Shown here: positions 18,847-26,312 of the stretch, one piece after another
How positions within the stretch are numbered: the stretch's first letter is position 1
How the letters are laid out: each line of letters opens with the position of its first letter
Source of the DNA: JAFGED01 sp964551295
Lineage (GTDB): Bacteria > Chloroflexota > Anaerolineae > B4-G1
Reading direction: 5' to 3'
DNA length: 32,331 bases
Assembly: GCA_964551295.1 (NCBI GenBank)
Contig: CAZKDJ010000025.1
Location: 1-32,331 of the forward strand
Notes under the pieces: generated by a model
Database searches by the model: none
What the model was told of the DNA's origin: nothing
What the model saw: only the letters and a program-made list of their open reading frames with translations
Made by a program: the position numbers and the translations under genes

Positions 18847-21800
18847 TTAGGGACAACTGCCCAGGCTATACTCATTTGAACGATCGGTCTCCCCCGACGG
18901 CGCTCCGGGGTAATCGTGATAGGCTACGACATAGTAAATCCAACCACATGGATCCGGAGATCCGGGAGGCTCCTCGTCTATCCACTGATAGATGCCAGAG
19001 GGAGGAGGCGTAGCACCACGATTGATTTCGACCAATCGCACGGTATCAACACCATCCGTACGATATATTCGAAAACCAGAGATGTACTCGAAATACTCGT
19101 CGTCATAGTCCCATGTCAAAGTCAAGGGGACCGTAGGCGGCACGTCTCCACCAAAGCCGGTGGGGGCTGGAAGATCCTCGGGCGGAACGAGAAAGACCCG
19201 CAGATAGGCGTTGACCGTCTCCCCGCTGGCGTTCGCGGCCTGCAGGCGATATATCCCTTGCTCATCAGCCACCTCGCGCAAGATGTCGTCCGGGTACTGA
19301 TTTCCCAAGTTATCCGCCTCGAAGAACAAGGTCACCTCTGTTGCATAACGCGTTTCCCAGGCAAGTTCGATCTGCTCGTTGAACACCACGTCGTACTCGG
19401 GCGTGTCGTCCTCCTCCCGACGGGTACATTCAGGCGGATTACAACTGTTGATCCGGAAAAGGGTTACCTCCGGCGGGGGTTCTTCCACGGTAATCGTCAG
19501 GCTGGCCGTCTTGCACTGATCGACGTTGCAAGCTTCCAAGAGGAAAAAGATCCCAGCCATGGACGACGCAGTGATGCCGTCCAGCCGCAGTTCCCCGGTC
19601 GCCGGCAACCCACTGCCCACGGAACCCAGTGAGGGGCTGCTGATCGAAATATCGGTGACGTCGCCGCCAACCGTCCACGACAACACAACGTCCTGCGGTA
19701 TATCTCGATCCACGTTCGGAGGATCGGAAACGAAGCGATTGATCGTCGGCGCCTCGGGTTTGGGTGAGACGTCGACGTGCCTGATCATGGCTAATTGCTC
19801 CCAATTATGATCACTTTGTTCACCAGCACCGGACTCGACGACCGTTATCGGGACCAATCTGTAGTCGGTGCTCTTGGTCGGCATGTGAACCGCCGAGCCG
19901 ACGGGCGGATACCACGGTTGGTCCAAACCTGTGATACTGACCTTGGTGGCATTCTCGACACTCCACTGAAGCGTTATCTCTTCTCCATCGGTAATGGAGG
20001 ACGGTTTGACGTCGAAAGTAACGACCTGGGGTTCCGGCAACGGGGTCGGCGTAGGCGTAGGAGGTTCGTTGACGGTCACGACCAACGTATCAGCAATACC
20101 GTCCGGATTGTAAAAATTCTTTGCCCGCAAGGTATAGTTGTAAACGATGGCACTCTCCGGCCTATCCACCAGCCTACCCTGGTACTCTCCTGCAGGCAAA
20201 TTCTTCGGATTGCCGTTAACGGTCAGAGATACCTCCGGCTCCACCTTGCCCACCCTAGTTCCCCAGACGACGATCACCGACTCGCCGACATAGATCGACT
20301 TTGCCTGTGGGCATTTTTGCCTGCGCTGTTCCTCGCTCAACATGTTCAGCTGGGCTATCAATTCGTCAGTATTCAACTCATTCCACGTGTCCGATTCATC
20401 CAACAGACAGAAAGCGGAAATCTCCGGTATGTTCTCCCCGACGTCAACCCCCACCTGTTCTTCCGCCGGCAAGATGTAGGAGAGAAACGGTAACAGGCGA
20501 AAGAGCCAGGTCTCCCCTTTGAGTGTGTATACCCGGCCCTCCTTGGGCTGAATCACCTTGGAGCCCGAAGAGTCCTCAATCAAAAAGGTCTCCTCTTCAG
20601 AACCCTCCGGTTGTGCTGCGATATTCAAGTCGGTAATGAAAGAAGCTTTCCATTTCAGGGTAACCTCCTGCCCAGCATTGATACTGGCCCACGTGTCCTC
20701 CTCACCTGCCGGGTCAACAACGGTGAATCTGTCGATCCGCGGTCTGAACATCAACACCGTAGCGAGCAGCAAGACGAAAAGCGCCAGCAACACCACACCC
20801 ACGCCAATGCGCGGACGTACCGACAACTGCCCTAGTAGCGCCCGTGGCAGGAGAGAACCCTCTGCCAGCGCGGCGGTAACCGTAAAAGAATGTCGCTTTC
20901 TGCGGATCAGAAACGGCCGTGACTTGGGCGTGATGCGCATGGGCACCGCAAAGGTCTCTTCGGGCGGCAAGAGCAGTTCCGCCTGAGGGACCAGAGCCTT
21001 TACCCCGTTTGTTTCCTGTACAAACTCGTAGGTGCATCCTCGCGCATCGTCAGTGGCCTCGATGCGAAAGGAGGCCGGGCAATTTCCCTTATTGGCAATG
21101 TGGATCAGGGCCTCGCCAAAAACATCGCGCGAACTTAGCGACTGTTCCTTGGGAGACAATTCCCCGACGATGAAATCGTAGTAGGGATTGATCGTCAACA
21201 CCGTACTCGTCTGACTGACGCGGCGCGGGTGCTCCGGTGAAGTCACGACCACAGTCGGGTAGTGAATGCCCGCCCGGCTGGACGAATGGCGTGGAGGCGT
21301 GATGGAAACCCTGACCTCATAGTTCTGCCGCGGCACGAGTTCGATCTGCCGCGGCGTAATATCCACCCAAGACGCGTCAACGCCCTCCACGTCTACATCC
21401 AAGGTAGCCACGATGGGACCACCGTTAGTCAGCTTTACGGTGAAGGAAACGGTCTGTTCGACGTCGATCGTCCATTCACGCTGTGAGAGCTCGGCGACGA
21501 TGTAATCATCGACCATATCCACCGGGCGCAACTGCGGCGCACCGACCGACATGGCAGATACTGGCGGCTTTTCAGCGGGGGGGGAGACAACCTCGGGAGA
21601 GAGCGTCTGGGCGGGAGATGCAGGGGCAGGAGGTGCGGGGGCAGAATCCGCAGCCGGTACAATGACTTTCTCCGGTTCACCAGGAGGTGTATCGGCCCGG
21701 TGCCCCTCCACCAACATCAATGTGTAGCCATCGATCTCCAGAGGACTCCAATGGGGCAGCAACTGAGAGACATTGGGCGGCAATGGCTGCCCATCAAGGT

Positions 21801-22011
21801 ACGTCTCTCCATCTTCGTCCAGAATAACGATCGTGTAAGATTCCGTGCTATAGTCTAGGATAGCGTGAAAGAGAGCCACTTTAGAGCTCTCTATGACAAT
21901 GTCGTTATCCCTATGCCTGCCGATATTGACGAGGCCCTTGGCCGGATCGATCGCATAGAACTCGACCGTTCCATCGGGCCCAATGATCTCCAACTGCTCT
22001 CGTACAACCAT
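18847..22011 (-). CDS. Membrane protein with N-terminal degenerate FHA domain and long Ig-like tail
   Basis: 1054 residues. AGGAGG lies 6 nt before the ATG at 22009-22011. An FHA-like domain spans about residues 1-100 (NIGRHRDNDIVI). The phosphopeptide-binding Ser of the usual SRRHA motif is replaced (VALFHA), so phosphothreonine binding is doubtful. A Pro/Ala linker follows (about 110-160). Two CARDB-like Ig domains follow (VSFTVKLTNGGP..., ALIHIANKGNCPASF). One membrane segment (VGVVLLALFVLLLATVLMF) lies near residue 400. Several further Ig-like domains come next, separated by a PPTPTPTPLPEP spacer, and the end is a fibronectin-III-like domain (TLTWDYDDEYFEYISGFRIYRTDG). The likely topology is FHA inside and Ig tail outside. 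It sits between membrane/FHA genes and the giant exported protein, so it could link the intracellular particle to the envelope (inference). Retention of the fold with loss of the key Ser suggests a structural role. Confidence 0.8.
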   Translation of the reverse strand: MVVREQLEIIGPDGTVEFYAIDPAKGLVNIGRHRDNDIVIESSKVALFHAILDYSTESYTIVILDEDGETYLDGQPLPPNVSQLLPHWSPLEIDGYTLMLVEGHRADTPPGEPEKVIVPAADSAPAPPAPASPAQTLSPEVVSPPAEKPPVSAMSVGAPQLRPVDMVDDYIVAELSQREWTIDVEQTVSFTVKLTNGGPIVATLDVDVEGVDASWVDITPRQIELVPRQNYEVRVSITPPRHSSSRAGIHYPTVVVTSPEHPRRVSQTSTVLTINPYYDFIVGELSPKEQSLSSRDVFGEALIHIANKGNCPASFRIEATDDARGCTYEFVQETNGVKALVPQAELLLPPEETFAVPMRITPKSRPFLIRRKRHSFTVTAALAEGSLLPRALLGQLSVRPRIGVGVVLLALFVLLLATVLMFRPRIDRFTVVDPAGEEDTWASINAGQEVTLKWKASFITDLNIAAQPEGSEEETFLIEDSSGSKVIQPKEGRVYTLKGETWLFRLLPFLSYILPAEEQVGVDVGENIPEISAFCLLDESDTWNELNTDELIAQLNMLSEEQRRQKCPQAKSIYVGESVIVVWGTRVGKVEPEVSLTVNGNPKNLPAGEYQGRLVDRPESAIVYNYTLRAKNFYNPDGIADTLVVTVNEPPTPTPTPLPEPQVVTFDVKPSSITDGEEITLQWSVENATKVSITGLDQPWYPPVGSAVHMPTKSTDYRLVPITVVESGAGEQSDHNWEQLAMIRHVDVSPKPEAPTINRFVSDPPNVDRDIPQDVVLSWTVGGDVTDISISSPSLGSVGSGLPATGELRLDGITASSMAGIFFLLEACNVDQCKTASLTITVEEPPPEVTLFRINSCNPPECTRREEDDTPEYDVVFNEQIELAWETRYATEVTLFFEADNLGNQYPDDILREVADEQGIYRLQAANASGETVNAYLRVFLVPPEDLPAPTGFGGDVPPTVPLTLTWDYDDEYFEYISGFRIYRTDGVDTVRLVEINRGATPPPSGIYQWIDEEPPGSPDPCGWIYYVVAYHDYPGAPSGETDRSNEYSLGSCP

Positions 22012-22035
22012 CTCGTCCCTCCTGGTTATAGCATA

Positions 22036-23043
22036 TCAGAATACCAGGATAGCCATGATCGATATTGCTGCGCATGCCAAGGCGAATGCAACCAGCATCG
22101 GGCCATAGCGTTGAATACGCGTCATCCCCGTAACCTGGGCCTCCCCCTCTTCAACGACCAGAGTGCCTTCGGACTGTTGAATTGACCGGGATTTGACGAC
22201 AAAGGGGTATAAACTGATCCCGGGCCGATAAGGATCGATGGGATCGATGAGAAGATCGACGGTCAACGTACTGCCCGGTTCCAAGAAAGGTGTCCGAGCC
22301 CACGTCTGTGTACCGGCGAGCGCACCAAAAGCCTCGGTTTCAGCGTCGTAATGGGCATCCTGAACAACAGCGTCGCTAGCGGGCTGCCCAGGAGCAGAAC
22401 TTGGGGATGCAGGCTTGGACACACGCGTTACCCGCGCTATCCGCTTAGGCATCTGCTGCACGCGTCTAACCGACGACTGCCCCTTACGAATCTTTGTCGC
22501 GACTTGCATTACAGGAGATCGCAGAGATGGAGGCAGCAGCGAACCCACGCCAGCGAGCAAGCCGGCGATCGCGTTGGCAACCCCCATCATCCCACCTTTA
22601 CCCCCGGTCGCTCTCACAGGGCTTTTGTCTTCTCGCGTTACTGCAGGACCAGGTGGAGACCCAGCGCCCATTGATGGTTCGACGGGGACACTTGAAGGGG
22701 CTGTGGACACGTTCTTCTGTGGCAGCTTCGCTCCATTCAGGACAAGTGTGAACTCCAGGGCGCTGGACGGATCTTCCACTTGCAACTCGTAGTCATCTCG
22801 CTCGTTTCCCTCGTTGACGATTTTCACGCTGTAAACTTGCCGGCTCTTGGACCTTTGTGCCTGTCTCAAAAAGTCGTAGAGCAACACCGCAAAGACGAGA
22901 ACAAAGACAGCGCCGATTCCAAAGACCCACCAGACACTGGATGGCTTCTGTACCTCGTCCAAGTTGTGATGTCTCAGGAAAACCCCGGGCATCGGCGTCA
23001 AAGCCAGACTACCAACAACGAGGATTATCTTCGCAACGAGCAT
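22036..23043 (-). CDS. Uncharacterised protein with N-terminal and C-terminal membrane segments
   Basis: 335 residues, with GGGAG 8 nt before the ATG. Hydrophobic segments are at the N-terminus (IILVVGSLAL), at about 38-60 (VWWVFGIGAVFVLVFAVLLYDF) and at the C-terminus (MLVAFALACAAISIMAILVF). A beta-rich region VYSVKIVNEGNERDDYELQV resembles the Ig-like/CARDB repeats of the FHA neighbours. A Ser/Pro/Ala-rich, basic low-complexity middle follows (about 115-215). A second beta-rich part (GSTLTVDLLIDPIDPYRPG) precedes the last membrane segment. I do not recognise a family. The 14-bp and 24-bp spacings to its neighbours indicate co-transcription. It could form the membrane platform of the FHA proteins (inference). 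Confidence 0.7.
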   Translation of the reverse strand: MLVAKIILVVGSLALTPMPGVFLRHHNLDEVQKPSSVWWVFGIGAVFVLVFAVLLYDFLRQAQRSKSRQVYSVKIVNEGNERDDYELQVEDPSSALEFTLVLNGAKLPQKNVSTAPSSVPVEPSMGAGSPPGPAVTREDKSPVRATGGKGGMMGVANAIAGLLAGVGSLLPPSLRSPVMQVATKIRKGQSSVRRVQQMPKRIARVTRVSKPASPSSAPGQPASDAVVQDAHYDAETEAFGALAGTQTWARTPFLEPGSTLTVDLLIDPIDPYRPGISLYPFVVKSRSIQQSEGTLVVEEGEAQVTGMTRIQRYGPMLVAFALACAAISIMAILVF

Positions 23044-23057
23044 GCTCGACTCCCTTA

Positions 23058-23822
23058 TTACGTCTCGCCGTCCCGGTCCCGAGGCGCCAGACGCAAGCTA
23101 TGCTGGTAAAAGGGAAGCGCGTGGATGACGTGCGAAGACATTGCTCCCTCTCCTGGATAAGCCTCAGGGGCCGCCGCGTGAATGGCAAAGTGATGCTCCC
23201 CTGCACGCAATTTAGATCTTTTAGAAGGGTACACGTGCAACAGGACATCCTTCTCCGCACCGGCGAACAAGATCGGTCCCGGCTCCATCATGTAACTATC
23301 GAGAGGCAGACCTTCCAACTCCAACTTGAACTGCACGCCGGCTTTGTCACCCTGATTTCGCAAGGTGATGACCCCTTCCAAGGGCTGGTGGCGGGTCAAC
23401 TGCGTCTGCGGAAGCGAAACATGGATCCCAACGGCTGTTGAACCGTACTTTTTTCCCTCTCGCTCTTCCTCTGTCTCTAGCCTTGAGCCGAGATGGAAGA
23501 CAACGCTGAAACTGCCCACGCTAACGTGCTCACCCGTAGCGATACCGGTGTACGAGTGGGGAGCAAGCAGCCGCTGGTCTGTCTCACCCACCATGACATT
23601 CGCGTTCGACAAGTTGACCAACCTGCCTTGCGAATCCCCGGTGGCCGATAGGATAAGTTGGAGATGCCGGGGAGAAACACCACTGCCCCGACCGGCTTCC
23701 AAGATAACGTCGTTGTTTAGATCGCTGCCGATGAGGATGATCGTCTTGTCCGGGTTCAGTGGAAAGTTCTTTCGCCAACCATCCTTGTCAATGACCTCGA
23801 TCGTACTGCTGTCAGCGTCCAT
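23058..23822 (-). CDS. Soluble degenerate FHA-domain protein with Ig-like C-terminal half
   Basis: 254 residues, no signal peptide or membrane segment. The ATG at 23820-23822 is chosen because it lies one nt after the stop of the upstream gene and AGAGG precedes it by about 10 nt. Longer frames would overlap that gene. Residues about 10-115 are FHA-like (LIGSDLNNDVIL, VSPRHLQLIL, NLSNANVMVGE, VSVGSFSVVFHLG). The Arg of the usual GR motif is Ser, while the SxRH Ser is kept. The second half (about 125-245) is a beta-sandwich of the type LTRHQPLEGVITLRNQGDKAGVQFKLELEG. It is likely cytoplasmic and could bind the baseplate or the membrane FHA partner. Homologous FHA genes in injection clusters are known for T6SS, but a function here is inference. 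Confidence 0.78.
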   Translation of the reverse strand: MDADSSTIEVIDKDGWRKNFPLNPDKTIILIGSDLNNDVILEAGRGSGVSPRHLQLILSATGDSQGRLVNLSNANVMVGETDQRLLAPHSYTGIATGEHVSVGSFSVVFHLGSRLETEEEREGKKYGSTAVGIHVSLPQTQLTRHQPLEGVITLRNQGDKAGVQFKLELEGLPLDSYMMEPGPILFAGAEKDVLLHVYPSKRSKLRAGEHHFAIHAAAPEAYPGEGAMSSHVIHALPFYQHSLRLAPRDRDGET

Positions 23823-23823
23823 C

Positions 23824-24978
23824 TTATCTTTCGACCTCTCGACGTCTGTGCAGTGCATATACAACCAGGTTGTTGCCCCATTCGTGGGCCGCACGAACCG
23901 TCTCTCGTGATGGGCTGCCGCCTTGCTGTTGCCCTAGCCACACACAGCCATAATCGTGACTACTAAAGATAACCCCTTCACCTGCAAGAAGTCTCGGTTC
24001 CCCTTGGACGACAAAGCCTGGAGTAGCCGAAGCGAAAAGATAAGGGGTTGTCAAAAGAGGATGCCCAGGCTGCACGTCCTTGAGAGTGATGTTCATCCCG
24101 CCCCACACATCCAAGAAAGCCACGTCCGCCTGTGGTTTCTCGGCCAACTTTTGCCAACAGCTTTCGGCAAAAATAGTTCCACCGCCCGCGAGGTAATTGC
24201 GCAACGCCGTCTTTTCGTCCTTTTTCAATGTAAATCCCCCCAAGCCTACCAGATAGACGAGATCATAGTATCCCAACTCCGGCGAAATAGGAACGGCGTC
24301 GTCAACCCACAACATCATGTCGCCACGGTGGCATATTGCCCGTCCTAGCGCGCTGGCGCCACGATAGTGTCGATCATCCGGTTTGCCGCCCAGGTAACAC
24401 ACGGCCATACTGGCGACCTCGGAGGAATGTGATTGCACACCAATCTCACGACGAAACCGCAGATCAATTTCATTGAGCGTAGGACGGTGGGGCTCCTGCG
24501 CGTCGCAAATGGGCGAATCGCGTTTTTCACGCCGCACGCGCGCCAGTTCGACCTTTGCGCTACCTCCCGGATCTGACTTGGCCTCGATTCCAAACTCGGT
24601 CTTTATGTAGAGCAATTCTTCCGTTTGATCGGGATCACTGCTGATACGAGGGGCGCTTTCGCCGTACGTGAGTTGCAAGTACAAAGCTCCCGTGGCGGTA
24701 CCGACGTCGTATGCAATCGGCTTTTTCAGCACGATGAACTCTCCCTGGGTTCCGATGGCAATGCCTGGCATGATGTAGACGGCGGAATCAGGAGGATCGC
24801 TGGCAATCACCTCCAAGCCAACGAGAATACCCGGCCCGTGAGCAAGCAAGTTGTGAAAATGAGTACATGACCTGTGATAATCATGGGCCTCCTCCCAGAC
24901 GGCCGCGGTCACAGCCATACCATCCGTAGGTTTGATCCGTTTGTCCGGGAAAGCGTGAACGAGTTCTTCCTTGTTCAA
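23824..24978 (-). CDS. CIS-associated protein with C-terminal DUF4159-like domain
   Basis: 384 residues from the TTG at 24976-24978, which gives MNKEELVHAFPDKRIKPTDG and has AAAGG 10 nt upstream. A TTG at 25030-25032 would add 18 poorly conserved-looking residues. The N-terminal third (HDYHRSCTHFHNLLAHGPGILVGLEV ... VYIMPGIAIGTQGEFIVL, read as two blocks) has the form HxxHNxxLHGxGIVxGLxV with a pG.Ai...GefI sheet, a pattern I associate with phage-tail and eCIS-linked proteins. The C-terminal half resembles DUF4159: YYDLVYLVGLGGFTLKKDE, LRNYLAGGGTIFAESC, GHPLLTTPYLF, and the ending EWGNNLVVYALH. Related domains take a class-I glutamine amidotransferase-like fold. Catalytic residues were not evident. 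It is the first gene after a 323-bp spacer and immediately abuts the FHA gene. Confidence 0.68.
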   Translation of the reverse strand: MNKEELVHAFPDKRIKPTDGMAVTAAVWEEAHDYHRSCTHFHNLLAHGPGILVGLEVIASDPPDSAVYIMPGIAIGTQGEFIVLKKPIAYDVGTATGALYLQLTYGESAPRISSDPDQTEELLYIKTEFGIEAKSDPGGSAKVELARVRREKRDSPICDAQEPHRPTLNEIDLRFRREIGVQSHSSEVASMAVCYLGGKPDDRHYRGASALGRAICHRGDMMLWVDDAVPISPELGYYDLVYLVGLGGFTLKKDEKTALRNYLAGGGTIFAESCWQKLAEKPQADVAFLDVWGGMNITLKDVQPGHPLLTTPYLFASATPGFVVQGEPRLLAGEGVIFSSHDYGCVWLGQQQGGSPSRETVRAAHEWGNNLVVYALHRRREVER

Positions 24979-25301
24979 TGGTCTCTTACCTTTCTGTATC
25001 CTCTCAACAAAGCAGGGGGCGAGGGGACACAAATCGCCCGCACGCCCCCCATCCTCCCCCGACTCTTTGAACAGACACTGGAAAACCTTTACGAAACGGT
25101 GGAAATTGCTTAGACGCTATCGTATAAGTTTATCCAAATTCAAAAAAAAGACAAGAGCGGCCTTACGTCTCGCGCAAAACCGCTTCATGGTAAAAAACGC
25201 GTTAGCCAAGATTTTCTACTGGAGAGCAACTTGAAAAGCCATCGAGTTCTCCCTTGTTAAAGCACCCGCTAACTTGAATACCCGTCCGGCCTCACGCCGA
25301 G
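24979..25301 (-). promoter_or_regulatory. 323-bp spacer with possible promoter between baseplate genes and the FHA gene group
   Basis: This is one of the few sizeable gaps in the array. On the minus strand TTGTCT and TAAACT, separated by 16 nt, lie near 25125-25155 around a run of eight T (25142-25149) and could form a weak promoter for the DUF4159/FHA genes. The segment before the T run has only a 4-bp GCGG/CCGC stem, so a terminator is not well supported. A 23-codon frame starting ATGAAGCGG lacks a ribosome site and is not called. No gene was recognised. Confidence 0.3.
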
Positions 25302-26312
25302 CTACCCGGCACTCTCGATCTGCAAGTTGTAAGCGGTATGAGCCGGCTTCTCCGCTTCGATGATACGCTCGATCACCCGTCGACGCTCACCCTCCTGCAA
25401 TGCAACCACTTCGTCATCGTCCCCTTCGATGAGGGGCAAATGCAACGTCACGGTAAAAGTATGTGGCACGTTCTGTGTCCCCAACGCGATACCTGGCCCT
25501 AACCGCGCCTCACGCCCCAACATCAGGTTCCGGGCGCGATGCTCTATGATTTGCGGCACCTCTCCCGTATATATCTCTAAATACTCGCGCAACCCGCGGC
25601 AGGTGCCCCGACGGCGGTACAGAGAAACGGCGGAGCAGAGCAGTCGCCGCCGTTTTACCTCGGACCAACGCTCATCCAACACCAGATTGAACCAGGAGGC
25701 CAACCAGGGCAATAGATCGAGGGGCGCCGTCTGAGGGTCGAAATAGAAGGGGAGCTGGTCGATCGTTCTCTCGATAGGGTCCCAGAAACTCTCAAAGAGC
25801 GTCAGCAACTGCCCCATCAGTTCGTCTTCTTCATACAAGGCTGGCAGATGCTTTAGGTACTGCGCCTTGGTCCGCACGTAAACGCACGCCGTCTCCCGCG
25901 CAACCCCCATGGATGCATCGCTGTCACTTTGCCGCTTGCTCCTAGCGTTCGTTTCAGGACGGACGACCGCCTCACTCTGTAAATATCCTTCCCCGGCAAC
26001 GTGAGCAACTCGAGCGCTGATCTGATATTCAAAACTAGTCCCAGTTTCAAGAGGCCCGTTTTCGTGCCACAAGACGTGCACCCCGTCGCCATCTTTGACA
26101 AACCGAGGCGGCGCACCGCTGCTCTCCAATGCGGGCTGATAGGACCCTAGAATCAAACCCTCCGGGAGACCTATGTTGATTTTGTAGCCAGAGACGCGAT
26201 GCAACACGTCGACACGGGTATGAAAAGTCACTTGCTCGCCCCGGTAACGCCGGGAAAAATCGGCAGTGTGAGACACGGCAAGCCCGGAGCGTTCCATCTT
26301 TTGGTCCATCAT
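25302..26312 (-). CDS. Baseplate/tail protein I-like (Afp12-type) with extra N-terminal beta-sandwich
   Basis: 336 residues. Its ATGATG start overlaps the stop of the baseplate J gene by 4 nt, typical of translational coupling. The C-terminal part (about 150-250) matches phage tail protein I (P2 gpI-like). It reads YLKHLPALYEED, LLTLFESFWDPIERTID, FDPQTAPLDLLPWLASW, then RRLLCSAVSLYRRRGTCRGL and LREYLEIYTG. In Afp/PVC particles the equivalent protein joins the baseplate periphery. The first ~125 residues are unusual. They form an Ig/DUF11-like sandwich with VTFHTRVDVLHRVSGYKINI, GLPEGLILG, DGVHVLWHENGPLETGTSFEYQISARV. That domain type is otherwise found in the exported proteins of this locus. 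The last residues (TVTLHLPLIEGDDDEV) are a typical beta end of this family. Confidence 0.85.
   Translation of the reverse strand: MMDQKMERSGLAVSHTADFSRRYRGEQVTFHTRVDVLHRVSGYKINIGLPEGLILGSYQPALESSGAPPRFVKDGDGVHVLWHENGPLETGTSFEYQISARVAHVAGEGYLQSEAVVRPETNARSKRQSDSDASMGVARETACVYVRTKAQYLKHLPALYEEDELMGQLLTLFESFWDPIERTIDQLPFYFDPQTAPLDLLPWLASWFNLVLDERWSEVKRRRLLCSAVSLYRRRGTCRGLREYLEIYTGEVPQIIEHRARNLMLGREARLGPGIALGTQNVPHTFTVTLHLPLIEGDDDEVVALQEGERRRVIERIIEAEKPAHTAYNLQIESAG

Noticed and set aside
25125..25200. 23-codon open frame and an intrinsic terminator in the 323-bp spacer
   Set aside because: The frame has no ribosome site, and the stem before the T run is only 4 bp, so neither is supported.
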